Source: Scybalosoma faecavium (GTDB lineage: Bacteria; Bacillota; Clostridia; Christensenellales; Christensenellaceae). Taken from it: a stretch of 64,000 bases of DNA. Shown here piece after piece: positions 24,865-32,751 of the stretch. The stretch covers positions 1 to 64,000 of the forward strand of contig DVKG01000003.1 in NCBI GenBank assembly GCA_018716135.1, given 5' to 3'. The number at the start of each line of letters is the position of its first letter. The first letter of the stretch is position 1. The notes beneath the pieces are model-generated. The model did no database searches and was not told the origin of the DNA. It saw only the letters and a list, made by a program, of their open reading frames with translations. The translations under genes were made by a program, and so were the position numbers.

Positions 24865-24870
24865 TATAAT
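24841..24870 (+). promoter_or_regulatory. Repressor promoter with operator in spacer
   Basis: TTGACT (24841-24846), an 18-base spacer and TATAAT (24865-24870). Operator 5 occupies 24852-24864 inside the spacer, so the repressor should regulate itself. The predicted leader to the ATG at 25033 is about 155 bases. Confidence 0.75.
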
Positions 24871-25000
24871 TTTGTATAGATAAATTGTTTGAAAGTATTT
24901 TTATTGTCGTTTTAAATCGCAATTTTTGACAGAAACGACTTTATCCTACTCCTCTTTAAATTGGGAAAATACCCGGTGATTTAATAACTCTAAGAAAGGA

Positions 25001-25021
25001 CGCGCTAGATCTATCAGCGCG
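25001..25021 (+). promoter_or_regulatory. Hairpin between ribosome site and repressor start
   Basis: CGCGCT (25001-25006) pairs with AGCGCG (25016-25021). The only ribosome-site-like sequence, AAGGA (24995-24999), is upstream of the hairpin, 33 bases from the ATG at 25033. Folding would bring it to about 12 bases. Confidence 0.45.
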
Positions 25022-25032
25022 CGGTTTGTATC

Positions 25033-25689
25033 ATGCTTGCAAAACGTCTGAAACAGCTTCGGCAGGAAGCTAATCTGTCTCAGGCTGAATTGGGTAAAAT
25101 ATTCGGAAAAGCTCCGAGCGCAATAAGCATGTGGGAGTCAGGTATGCGCCAGCCCGGGATAGAGCAGACGCAGCGCATAGCCGACTATTTCGGCGTATCG
25201 CTGGATTATCTCATGGGAAACACCGACATACGCAATTCAGACAGCTTGACAGATCGGCTCGAACCTGAGCTAAAGCCTGTGGATGCAGCTGCTTCTCTAT
25301 GTATGGTAAACATCGTCGCGAATGTCAAAGCCGGTCCCGGCGGCGTTCCAACAGAGGAGCTTCAGGGAACGGAATATGCGCATGGCATCTCTGATCCATC
25401 GCAATATCGCTTTCTTCGCGTAGAAGGCACGTCCATGTCTCCGCGCATAGAGCCGGGCGATCTCGCCCTCGTTCATCTTCAAAACGATGTTGACAGCGGA
25501 CAGCTCGCCGTAATAATAATAAACAATGAAGAAGCCGTAATAAAAAAAGTAGTTAAAGATGACTCTACAGGAAGCATATCCCTTGTCTCCTTCAACCCTG
25601 ACTTTCCGCCTCGTATTTTCGTCGGGCCTCAGCGCGAAGCTCTTTATATTTACGGCAGAGTTACAGAAATTACACGCTCATTTTCTTAA
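25033..25689 (+). CDS. S24-type self-cleaving repressor (XRE + LexA-like)
   Basis: 218 residues. An XRE helix-turn-helix occupies residues 1-60 (LRQEANLSQAELGKIFGKAPSAISMWESG). The C-terminal S24 peptidase has the GTSM serine at 134 and the general-base lysine in EAVIKKV at 171. An Ala100-Gly101 bond in NVKAGPGG matches the LexA/CI cleavage site. RecA-stimulated autocleavage would therefore relieve repression of the late operon on DNA damage. It is divergent from the late genes and flanked by five matching operators. No close ribosome site precedes the ATG, and an in-frame TAG at 25006 prevents an upstream start. Confidence 0.9.
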   Translation: MLAKRLKQLRQEANLSQAELGKIFGKAPSAISMWESGMRQPGIEQTQRIADYFGVSLDYLMGNTDIRNSDSLTDRLEPELKPVDAAASLCMVNIVANVKAGPGGVPTEELQGTEYAHGISDPSQYRFLRVEGTSMSPRIEPGDLALVHLQNDVDSGQLAVIIINNEEAVIKKVVKDDSTGSISLVSFNPDFPPRIFVGPQREALYIYGRVTEITRSFS

Positions 25690-25715
25690 ATAAACAGTAT
25701 TATATGTTATAAAAA

Positions 25716-26540
25716 ATGACTTTTAACTACAACAGTCACAAAATCAATTATGAAATTATAGGAAACGGCAAACCTGTCGTAATAATCCACGGTCTCAGAG
25801 CAGACCTCACTCTCATGAAAGCATGTCTAGAACCTGTTTTCTCTCGCCGCGGCGGTTATAAACGCATCTACATAGACCTTCCCGGCATGGGAGACTCAGA
25901 CGCATCTTTGGAGCTGGCCTCGGCAGACGCCATACTCAGCGTCCTCGTCAGCTTTATAAAATCAACTGTAAACGACGAGCATTTCCTCCTGATAGCTCAA
26001 TCCTACGGATGCTATCTCGCCAGAGGCGTTCTCGCCAAATTCCAAAAGCAAACTGACGGACTGATGATGATATGCCCCGTCGGCATTCCGGAGCAGAATA
26101 AACGCAATATTCCAAAGCTGCTCACTAAATTCGAGGAAAGCGATTATCTTTGCAGACTTGACGATGTAAGTAAAAACTCTTTTATAGGCTTTGTATCCCG
26201 AGCTGATGAGTACACTTACGAAAGATTCTCCTCAGAGCTGCTTCCCGGACTTGAAAAGGCAAACGCTGAATTTATTTCCGCCTTGACGTCAAATTATTCC
26301 TTCAGTTTTGACGCAGACGGGCACATTAAACACCAGCCTTTCAGCAAGCCTGTCCTCTTCATCTGCGGCAGGCAGGACGGCATAGTCGGCTACGATGATC
26401 TCTGGAATCTCATAGAATCTTATCCCAGAGCCTCATTCTCTCTCCTTGACGTCTCCAGCCATTTAGCGCAAATAGAGCAGCCCGAAGTCTTTGAAGCGCT
26501 GACCGAAAACTGGCTGCTTCGCACAGAAAAATATTTATAG
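25716..26540 (+). CDS. Alpha/beta hydrolase
   Basis: 274 residues of the alpha/beta-hydrolase fold. HGLRADLTLM provides the oxyanion loop near residue 25, AQSYG the nucleophile serine near 91, and DVSSHLAQIEQPE the catalytic histidine near 250; FICGRQDGIVG supplies the acid. No signal peptide. Substrate unknown. It starts 26 bases after the repressor stop, has no clear ribosome site and an in-frame stop lies two codons upstream, so it may rely on the repressor transcript. Probably host DNA just beyond the element, though co-transcription with the repressor leaves this open. Confidence 0.75.
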   Translation: MTFNYNSHKINYEIIGNGKPVVIIHGLRADLTLMKACLEPVFSRRGGYKRIYIDLPGMGDSDASLELASADAILSVLVSFIKSTVNDEHFLLIAQSYGCYLARGVLAKFQKQTDGLMMICPVGIPEQNKRNIPKLLTKFEESDYLCRLDDVSKNSFIGFVSRADEYTYERFSSELLPGLEKANAEFISALTSNYSFSFDADGHIKHQPFSKPVLFICGRQDGIVGYDDLWNLIESYPRASFSLLDVSSHLAQIEQPEVFEALTENWLLRTEKYL

Positions 26541-26547
26541 CAGAATT

Positions 26548-26582
26548 TTAAAACCGCTCTCCGAAAAGAGAGCGGTTTCTTA
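26548..26582. terminator. Bidirectional terminator between converging genes
   Basis: AAACCGCTCT (26551-26560) pairs with AGAGCGGTTT (26569-26578), with T-rich flanks on both sides. It separates the hydrolase from the minus-strand ABC permease. Confidence 0.75.
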
Positions 26583-26602
26583 GTTTCGCTTATTTATATT
26601 AA

Positions 26603-27244
26603 TCAAACATCTGCTTTTTCAAAGCTCTTTGCGCCCTTTTTGTATGCAATCCAAGTCATAACAGCGTATCCTGCCAAACATGCGGCCAGAAGAATCAGCT
26701 TTTCCATTACATACTCGCTGTCGGGAGTATCCATAACATCTCCTATCTGCGGTATATACATACAGCCTTCTACTACTATTATATATAAGAATATCGCGAT
26801 GCAGCCCCAAATAAAAGTAATCCCTGCGCGCTTGGTATTTTTAAAATACGAGCAATAATACACCAGATTAAATATCCCCAGCATTAGAATGCCGAAACCG
26901 AGCAGGGCTATATTCGCATCTATTCCCGCCTCGTTAGGTATGTTCATTCCTTGTTTGATTATTACAAAAGGCACGCATATCAAAAACATTGCCATTTCCA
27001 GGACAACAGTGAGAAGCATTCTTCCCTTCACCAGATCGCGCTTTGTAATAGGCAGAGACAGCGAATAAACCACGTCGTTGTTTTCTCTCGCATTCACATT
27101 TGTAGTATACAGCGCGAGAGCAGTGTAAAAAAACACAACGAGATAAGGATAATTCGGAATAAGCAGCATAGCTCCCATAGCTGCGAATACCACCGACGAG
27201 GGATGCATCGTCAACATTACTTCCTTGCGAAGAAGATTCAGCAT
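26603..27244 (-). CDS. ABC-2 type transporter permease
   Basis: 213 residues with about six hydrophobic segments and an ABC2_membrane_5-type N-terminus (LLRKEVMLTMHPSS). It contains NDVVYSLSLPITKRDLVKGR, a loop seen in the BcrB/YhcI-type permeases of small Firmicutes ABC systems. Overlaps the ATPase gene by seven bases, so the two are coupled. The substrate is unknown. Confidence 0.78.
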   Translation of the reverse strand: MLNLLRKEVMLTMHPSSVVFAAMGAMLLIPNYPYLVVFFYTALALYTTNVNARENNDVVYSLSLPITKRDLVKGRMLLTVVLEMAMFLICVPFVIIKQGMNIPNEAGIDANIALLGFGILMLGIFNLVYYCSYFKNTKRAGITFIWGCIAIFLYIIVVEGCMYIPQIGDVMDTPDSEYVMEKLILLAACLAGYAVMTWIAYKKGAKSFEKADV

Positions 27245-28086
27245 TGTGCATTCCCCCTTTCGAGATGAATCATTATTTCCTCCAGAGTTGCGCGGCCTGT
27301 CTCCACTCCCAATCGCTTTGCCTCAGACGACTTTATCAGACCGGTATAACCTTTCCTTCCGCGCACCAACCCCAGCAGCGCCTCTTCAAGCTCCTGATTT
27401 TTTATCTCCCTGTCGACATGCACAAGCCTGTAGCTTTCCTCAAAATCCTCTATAGAAGATGCGTGACGTATCTCTCCGTTTTTTATGTATATTATATCAT
27501 CCGCGCATTTTTCCAAATCTGAAATTATATGCGTAGAAAAGAGTATCGTCGCTCCCTCATCCCGCAGCTGCATAAAAAGCTCCAGCAGCTCGTCTCTCGA
27601 TACCGGATCCAGACCGCTCGTCGGTTCGTCGAGAACCAACAGCTCAGCTCTATGAGACAAAGCCAGCGCAACCGCATACTTAACCCGCATTCCGGCCGAA
27701 AGCTGAGCCGGCGTTTTGCGCTCGTCCAACGCAAATCTGTTCATGTACATTTCATACGCCTTTTCGTCCCACGTATCGTAGAAAGCGCGCGTAACCTTTG
27801 TTATTGTGCGCAGTTTTTTCATCTTGTACGACGTCATTTCTCCCGCTACAAAGCTGACTCTGCGCTTTATTTCCGGCTCGCTGCGCTTAAAATCCTTTCC
27901 GAAAAATCGCACCTCGCCCTCATCCGCGTGTACAAGCCCGAACAGCGCGCCTAACAGCGTAGATTTTCCTGCGCCGTTTCTCCCTATAAAGCCTGTTATC
28001 CTTCCTTTTTTCAGAGCTATATCCACATTTTTCAGCTCGAATGCAGGATAGCTTTTTTTCAAGCCTTGAACTTCCAATACATTCAT
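27238..28086 (-). CDS. ABC transporter ATP-binding protein
   Basis: 282 residues. Walker A GRNGAGKST at 35-43, signature LSAGMRVKY, Walker B LLVLDEPTSG followed by LDPVSRDELLELF. A C-terminal extension of about 70 residues resembles BcrA-type regulators. The ATG overlaps the stop of the AbrB-like gene as ATGA. Similar three-gene units usually start with a GntR regulator; here an AbrB-type protein takes that place. Confidence 0.87.
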   Translation of the reverse strand: MNVLEVQGLKKSYPAFELKNVDIALKKGRITGFIGRNGAGKSTLLGALFGLVHADEGEVRFFGKDFKRSEPEIKRRVSFVAGEMTSYKMKKLRTITKVTRAFYDTWDEKAYEMYMNRFALDERKTPAQLSAGMRVKYAVALALSHRAELLVLDEPTSGLDPVSRDELLELFMQLRDEGATILFSTHIISDLEKCADDIIYIKNGEIRHASSIEDFEESYRLVHVDREIKNQELEEALLGLVRGRKGYTGLIKSSEAKRLGVETGRATLEEIMIHLERGNAQC

Positions 28087-28307
28087 TCTTCTTCCTTCCC
28101 TCCGTTAAATATTCCGCTGAAAAGCTCTAAAAACATACTTTTCGGCGGTATTGCAATCCCCTGCTCCTCATCTGCCAGCAGTATCAGCGTATCGCCTGAG
28201 TTTATATCAAAGACCTCTCTCACCTCTTTGGGTATTACAATTTGCCCTCTTTCTCCCACTTTGACTGTATATGCGTATTTTCCTTTAGGCGCCTTCGTCG
28301 CTTTCAT
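28083..28307 (-). CDS. AbrB/SpoVT-type transcription regulator
   Basis: 74 residues with an N-terminal swapped-hairpin domain: YTVKVGERGQIVIPKEVREVFDI, then SGDTLILLADEEQG (residues 13-50). The ATG at 28307 has GGGAAAGG upstream. A longer frame is open to 28787, but it runs through the promoter and across the divergent gene, so it is not real. It is the first gene of the ABC operon and probably controls it; an inverted repeat brackets the promoter -10. Confidence 0.85.
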   Translation of the reverse strand: MKATKAPKGKYAYTVKVGERGQIVIPKEVREVFDINSGDTLILLADEEQGIAIPPKSMFLELFSGIFNGGKEEE

Positions 28308-28323
28308 AACACCTTTCCCTCTC

Positions 28324-28369
28324 AGTATGAAAAATATGATTTGTCTGATTAAATGATACCATTCATACT
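28324..28369. promoter_or_regulatory. Inverted repeat, possible operator of the AbrB-ABC operon
   Basis: AGTATGAA (28324-28331) and its complement TTCATACT (28362-28369) flank the -10 of the leftward promoter. The spacing fits a DNA-bending or multimeric regulator such as an AbrB-type protein. Confidence 0.45.
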
Positions 28370-28381
28370 TTTTTCTGTCAA
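28353..28381 (-). promoter_or_regulatory. Promoter of the AbrB-ABC operon
   Basis: On the minus strand TTGACA (28376-28381), a 17-base spacer and TATCAT (28353-28358), 45 bases before the ATG of the AbrB-like gene. Confidence 0.7.
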
Positions 28382-28390
28382 GCATAATTC

Positions 28391-28419
28391 TTGTTACAAA
28401 TATATAAATAAGGTATAAT
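28391..28419 (+). promoter_or_regulatory. Promoter of the second hydrolase
   Basis: TTGTTA (28391-28396), a 17-base spacer and TATAAT (28414-28419), 23 bases before the ATG at 28443. Its -35 lies ten bases from the -35 of the divergent AbrB promoter, so the two may compete. Confidence 0.6.
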
Positions 28420-28442
28420 ACAATAAAAAACAGGAGAATAAC

Positions 28443-29189
28443 ATGCAAAAAACAAAACTTGCGGCAAAAGCCGGCTACTATATACACTGCACCTACGACA
28501 TACTTCCTTCCGACCCCGCTGTCTGCCTGATAATACACGGTTTCGGCAGCAGTATGCAGAGTCCCACTGCGCAGATGATGCTCCATGCTTTTCGGGAAAA
28601 AGGTATGGGAGCGATTGCATTTGACTTCCCCGCTCACGGAGAGAGCGAGGTTGACGGTGATTTTCTCCGCCTGCCCAATTGCATGAGCGACATATCTTCT
28701 GTCGAAGCTTTTGTTAAAAGCGTATCGCCCGGCGCGGACGTTTGCTATTTCGGTTCGAGCTTCGGCGCGTACATGACTCTGCTGCACATCTCATCCGGAG
28801 CCTCGCTCGGCCGGCGCGCCTTTCTCCGTTCCGCAGCGGTAAGTATGCCTTCTCTTTTTAAAAACAGATTGATAGAAAACAGCGAAGCCTTTGCTCAAAA
28901 TGGGTACATAATCGACAATAGATACTATCGCCCTCTGAAGCTAACCTCTGCTCTTGCAGATGATTTCGCTGCAAACGACGTTTTCAGCCTATATAAAAAA
29001 GGTTCGGCCGAGCTGTGTATGATACACGGAATGGCGGACGATACCGCTTCTCCGGATGACGCTCTGCGTTTTGCGCAGCAGAACGGCGCAGATATAACAT
29101 TGATATTCGGCGGAGATCATCAGCTCTCCACCCCGGGCGCTCCCGAAAAAGTAAAAAATCTCGCACTCAGTTTTCTCTGCAGAAAATAA
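28443..29189 (+). CDS. Alpha/beta hydrolase, serine aminopeptidase-like
   Basis: 248 residues, alpha/beta-hydrolase fold. HGFGSSMQSPTAQM near residue 35 is the oxyanion loop, FGSSFGAY near 101 holds the nucleophile serine, GMADDTASPDD the acid and FGGDHQL the histidine near 223. No signal peptide. It resembles cytosolic esterases and acyl-peptide hydrolases; substrate unknown. AGGAGA lies six bases before the ATG, and a small membrane protein gene follows 35 bases later, probably in the same transcript. Confidence 0.8.
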   Translation: MQKTKLAAKAGYYIHCTYDILPSDPAVCLIIHGFGSSMQSPTAQMMLHAFREKGMGAIAFDFPAHGESEVDGDFLRLPNCMSDISSVEAFVKSVSPGADVCYFGSSFGAYMTLLHISSGASLGRRAFLRSAAVSMPSLFKNRLIENSEAFAQNGYIIDNRYYRPLKLTSALADDFAANDVFSLYKKGSAELCMIHGMADDTASPDDALRFAQQNGADITLIFGGDHQLSTPGAPEKVKNLALSFLCRK

Positions 29190-29224
29190 ATCAGACAAAT
29201 ACTGAGTTGCAGGAGACGGCTTAA

Positions 29225-29668
29225 ATGGAATTTGGTTGGATAAATCTAATAGGCGCGATAATCGTAACGCTGATACTCATTCCGAATATTGTATATGCAC
29301 TCAGGAATAACTCCTCCGACGATCAGCCGCACAATACCGTGATGATATTACTCGAGCAAATAGGCAGATACTCCTGCATAATCTTTATGTGGCTGCCTCT
29401 GCTTGTTTGGAAATTCGAATTTAAAAGCATTGCGGCTATGTCGCTCTATCTGGGCGGCAATACATTGTTAGTTGTTCTGTATTATATATTTTGGCGGCTC
29501 TATTTCAAACATGGGGGAAATTTCAATGCGATTGTGCTGTCCGTCATACCGACCTGTATTTTCCTGCTGTCCGGCTTTTTGCTGCGGCATTGGCTTTTGA
29601 TGATTAGCGCAGTCCTTTTCGGAATAGGACATATTTACATCACAGCTAAAAGCAATACTTTACAATAA
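29225..29668 (+). CDS. Small four-helix membrane protein of unknown function
   Basis: 147 residues with four clear hydrophobic segments (about 7-27, 48-68, 72-92, 100-140). No recognised catalytic motif. AGGAGA lies upstream of the ATG. It probably shares a transcript with the hydrolase before it. I do not recognise the family. Confidence 0.6.
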   Translation: MEFGWINLIGAIIVTLILIPNIVYALRNNSSDDQPHNTVMILLEQIGRYSCIIFMWLPLLVWKFEFKSIAAMSLYLGGNTLLVVLYYIFWRLYFKHGGNFNAIVLSVIPTCIFLLSGFLLRHWLLMISAVLFGIGHIYITAKSNTLQ

Positions 29669-29696
29669 TTTACGGTTTGCAGCGGCGGTAATAATT

Positions 29697-29733
29697 AAGA
29701 GGTGCGACAACACTGTAAGTTGCCGCACCTCTT
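29697..29733 (+). terminator. Stem-loop after the small membrane protein gene
   Basis: AAGAGGTGCG (29697-29706) pairs with CGCACCTCTT (29724-29733), with four further inner pairs. It lacks an immediate T-run, so it may stabilise the 3' end rather than terminate on its own. Confidence 0.45.
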
Positions 29734-29755
29734 GCTATTAATTAACTATTAGCGC

Positions 29756-29807
29756 AGACGGCGGCGCGAGCTCGTTCATTCAACTTTCGACGTGCGCCGT
29801 CTTTTTT
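29756..29807 (+). terminator. Intrinsic terminator for the + strand transcript
   Basis: AGACGGC (29756-29762) pairs with GCCGTCT (29796-29802), with inner pairs possible, then six T. It lies just before the converging protease gene. Confidence 0.6.
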
Positions 29808-29825
29808 ATACGCTGTTTTTTAATT

Positions 29826-32606
29826 CTATTTAACCGTTATCGTTCGCGTAGAGATGTACCCATTCCATGATTTCGCCGTAATTTTAGCAGTGCCCTTCTT
29901 CTTAGCGGTAACTTTCCCGCTGCTGCTTACCGTAGCCACTTTGGTATTGCTGCTGCTCCATTTGATTGTCTTATCCGTTGCGTTTGTGGGATAGACATTC
30001 ACGGTCATCTGCAATGTTTTTCCTACTTTTAGCGTTGTATTGCTTTGATTTATTCTCAAGCCCGTCGGGTATATCTGCACATCAACAACGCATGTCGCTG
30101 TCAAGCCATTGTGCGTCTTTGCGGTTATCGTCGCTTTTCCTACTTTCTTAGCCGTGACCTTTCCGCTGCTGTTCACCGTAGCCACTTTGGTATTGCTGCT
30201 GCTCCACGTTACGGTTTTTGTCGTCGCGCTGCTGGGAGATACAGTTGCTTTAAGCTGCAGCGTTTTGCCAAGTCTTATCTTTGCGCTTGTCTTTGAAAGC
30301 GTAACCTTCGTAGGAAACTTTTTCACCGTGATTTTACATACTGCCTTTTTCCCGTTGCTCGTTTTTGCGGTTATAGTTGCCGTCCCTACTTTTTTTGCTG
30401 TCACTTTTCCGCTGCTGTTCACCGTAGCTACTTTGGTATTGCTGCTGCTCCACGTCAGTGTCTTTACCGTTGTGTCGCTCGGGGTGTAGGTCGCTTTCAG
30501 CGTCAGCGTTTTCCCGACGTCTATAGTCCCGGAGGTCTTACTCAGCTTTATAGCAGTCGGATACACTCTGACCGTGATTTTACATGACGCAGTCTTTCCG
30601 TTTGCCGTCTTGGCTGTTATAGTCGCCGTTCCTCCGCTCTTAGCAGTCACCTTTCCGCTGCTGTTCACCGTAGCCACTTTGGTATTGCTGCTGCTCCACG
30701 TCAGGGTCTTGTTCTCCGCATTGCTCGGCGCAACTGTCGCGCTCAGAGTCAAAGTCGAACCCTTGTCAATTGTTGCAGAGGTTTTTGACAATGTGACAGA
30801 ACTGGGATTCTGCTTTACCGTAACTGTACAAGAGGCCGCATATCCGTTCTTTGTCTCCGCTTTTATCACTGCGCTGCCGAGCTTTATTCCGGTTACGTTT
30901 CCGCTCTCATCTACCGTAGCCGTACTGTCATCGCTGCTGCTCCATTTTATCGCAGTTCTCGACGCATAATTCGGCATACCATACGCTTTGAGAGTTATGC
31001 TCTCTCCCTTGCCCACTTCCGCTTCCGTACTCTCGATTTTTATGCCGTTTGGCTCAGGCAAGTTTTCCAGCTGTATTGCGCCCCAGCCGTAATACTCATC
31101 CCATCCTGAATCTCCAAGATCTTTTGCATTTTCTTTTATGAGTTCAAGCACATCCTCCGGCGTATATTCGGGATTCATGAGCCTTATCATAGCCACAGCT
31201 CCTGATACATGAGCCGCCGAAGCCGAAGTTCCGGATCGAGCGCTGTATCCTCCTCCCAATTCACATGATTTTACTTTCACTCCGGGCGCAGCTATATCCA
31301 AAGTAGAGCCATAGTTTGAAAAACTAGCTCTATTGTAGCTGCTGTCTATCGCGCCTACGGTTATCGCTTCTGAGACATGCGAAGGGCAGCAGTTACACTC
31401 ATCTATATTTTGCTTATCGTTTGCCGCCGCTACAACTACCACGCAGCCTTTGCTTACGGCGTATTTTATGCTTTCATCCACATATTCGCTGTGTTCGTCC
31501 ATTCGCAGACTCATGTTTATAACTTTTGCGCCGCTGTCCGCCGCATATCTGACGCCGTTGCCTACAGAGAGACTCGTCCCCACTGTTGACGAATCCAATA
31601 CACGTATCGGCAAAACCTTGACATTCAGACCCTGCGTCGTATCCAGGACAATGCCTGCGGTACATGTTCCATGGCGGTATTCATCCTCCGGATCATCATC
31701 GTCATCTATAAAATCATAACCGCCCTCTGCTATCTTTCCTTCAAAATAAGGATGGTCGCTGTCTATTCCCGAGTCAACCATAGCGACTATCAGCTCTTCC
31801 TGAGTGTTCGCCGCGGTCCACTCCGCGTACTTGTCCGCTCCCATCATCTCTATGCCCCATGAGTTGTAGCTGATGCTCTCCGATTCCTCGTCTGCGCATC
31901 CGGAGGCATAACAGTCCATCTCTGCGTACTGCACGTTATCGTCGCCGTTCAGCTGATCCATGGCGTATTCCGCGTCGCTCTCATTGTCAAACTGCGCTAC
32001 ATATATTCCGTTCGGACCTTTTACTATCTGCTGAGCATTGTATCCGTCAAATGATATTTCGTGTCCATTCGTCTGAACTATAATTCTGCTCGTGGAATTT
32101 CCGGATAAAACAGCCCTTTCCCTTTTTCCCGATGTCTCAGCTTTTTCCGTTCTGTGCTTTTTGGTCATCTGAGTGACTGCTTTTGCAAAAGATTTAAAAC
32201 TCTTCGTCTCCTGCATTTCAGCTTTGGAGTTGTCCTCATTCCGGCTTATAGTTTCATCCGTTTCCGAATCTGTTTTTAAGCTGATTTGCTGCTCGCCGTT
32301 TTCCAGCCATACGTCGTTTTCATCTTCCGTCTTGTATGGTTTGACAATATAATTGTACTCAGTATTAGGCTCCAAGCCCTCGTCCGTATATCTGCACTCT
32401 TCGACATTCGCTATTTCTTGCAGTTCTCCGCTATCGTCTATGCGATAAATCACATATCCATCTGCTTCGTCCACAATGTCCCAGGCGAGACTCAGGCTGT
32501 CCTCTGATGATGAGCTCAAAGCCTCTGCATTCACTCCGATTGCTCCAAAAGAAAGCATCATCATCGCAGACAGCGCCGTACATGCTATCCTCTTAATTAC
32601 ACCCAT
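29826..32606 (-). CDS. Secreted subtilisin-like protease with fibronectin and Ig-like repeats
   Basis: 926 residues. A signal peptide (about 1-27, ending VNA) is followed by a fibronectin-III-like domain (about 36-112), a charged linker, a propeptide-like region (about 170-235) and a peptidase S8 domain. Catalytic residues are visible: Asp in AMVDSGIDSDHP near 278, His in RHGTCTAG near 314 and Ser in GTSASAAHVSGA near 460. The C-terminal about 410 residues are five Big_2 domains of 82 residues each, sharing WSSSNTKVATVNSSGKVTAK. There is no LPxTG motif, so retention, if any, would be by the Ig-like repeats. Expected outside the cell. Confidence 0.9.
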   Translation of the reverse strand: MGVIKRIACTALSAMMMLSFGAIGVNAEALSSSSEDSLSLAWDIVDEADGYVIYRIDDSGELQEIANVEECRYTDEGLEPNTEYNYIVKPYKTEDENDVWLENGEQQISLKTDSETDETISRNEDNSKAEMQETKSFKSFAKAVTQMTKKHRTEKAETSGKRERAVLSGNSTSRIIVQTNGHEISFDGYNAQQIVKGPNGIYVAQFDNESDAEYAMDQLNGDDNVQYAEMDCYASGCADEESESISYNSWGIEMMGADKYAEWTAANTQEELIVAMVDSGIDSDHPYFEGKIAEGGYDFIDDDDDPEDEYRHGTCTAGIVLDTTQGLNVKVLPIRVLDSSTVGTSLSVGNGVRYAADSGAKVINMSLRMDEHSEYVDESIKYAVSKGCVVVVAAANDKQNIDECNCCPSHVSEAITVGAIDSSYNRASFSNYGSTLDIAAPGVKVKSCELGGGYSARSGTSASAAHVSGAVAMIRLMNPEYTPEDVLELIKENAKDLGDSGWDEYYGWGAIQLENLPEPNGIKIESTEAEVGKGESITLKAYGMPNYASRTAIKWSSSDDSTATVDESGNVTGIKLGSAVIKAETKNGYAASCTVTVKQNPSSVTLSKTSATIDKGSTLTLSATVAPSNAENKTLTWSSSNTKVATVNSSGKVTAKSGGTATITAKTANGKTASCKITVRVYPTAIKLSKTSGTIDVGKTLTLKATYTPSDTTVKTLTWSSSNTKVATVNSSGKVTAKKVGTATITAKTSNGKKAVCKITVKKFPTKVTLSKTSAKIRLGKTLQLKATVSPSSATTKTVTWSSSNTKVATVNSSGKVTAKKVGKATITAKTHNGLTATCVVDVQIYPTGLRINQSNTTLKVGKTLQMTVNVYPTNATDKTIKWSSSNTKVATVSSSGKVTAKKKGTAKITAKSWNGYISTRTITVK
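29880..31055 (-). repeat. Five tandem coding repeats, 246-bp period
   Basis: The + strand marker CGTAGCCACT or close variants recurs at 29931, 30177, 30423, 30669 and (degenerate) 30914, almost exactly 246 bases apart (82 codons). Units 2-4 are nearly identical over about 45 bases around the WSSSNTKVATV segment. The unit encoded first (right end) is most diverged. This indicates recent duplication or gene conversion. Confidence 0.85.
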
Positions 32607-32751
32607 ATATTCCTCCTATATCAGCACTATAAAATGCGTTTTATCTGCACGACTATTATTATACTATATAATTCACTCACTTACATTAATCCATACACAA
32701 AATTTACAAATTTAAAAAACTTTCAGTCAGCCGCCGGCGAAAAGTAAATAA

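Larger units (their letters stand above)
10999..25689 (-). mobile_element. Compact contractile-tail prophage-derived element (PBSX-like or GTA-like)
   Basis: About 14.7 kb from the operon terminator to the repressor. The minus strand encodes terminase, portal, scaffold, capsid, three connector proteins, sheath, tube, frameshifted tail chaperone, a 106-residue protein where the tape measure belongs, six baseplate proteins, endolysin, holin and a small membrane protein. One host-like lipoprotein gene lies on the + strand. No integrase, excisionase, replication, head protease, tail fibre or methylase genes are visible, and no att repeats were found at the edges. Base composition looks like the host. 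Fixed or defective is the best reading; a functional domesticated particle is possible. Confidence 0.85.

Noticed and set aside
28308..28787. N-terminal extension of the AbrB-like gene
   Set aside because: The frame is open further upstream but crosses the promoter and the divergent hydrolase gene; the ATG at 28307 has a good ribosome site.
29931..30923. Regularly spaced repeats suggesting a CRISPR array
   Set aside because: The 246-bp spacing and in-frame coding of Ig-like domains explain them; there are no short direct repeats with unique spacers.
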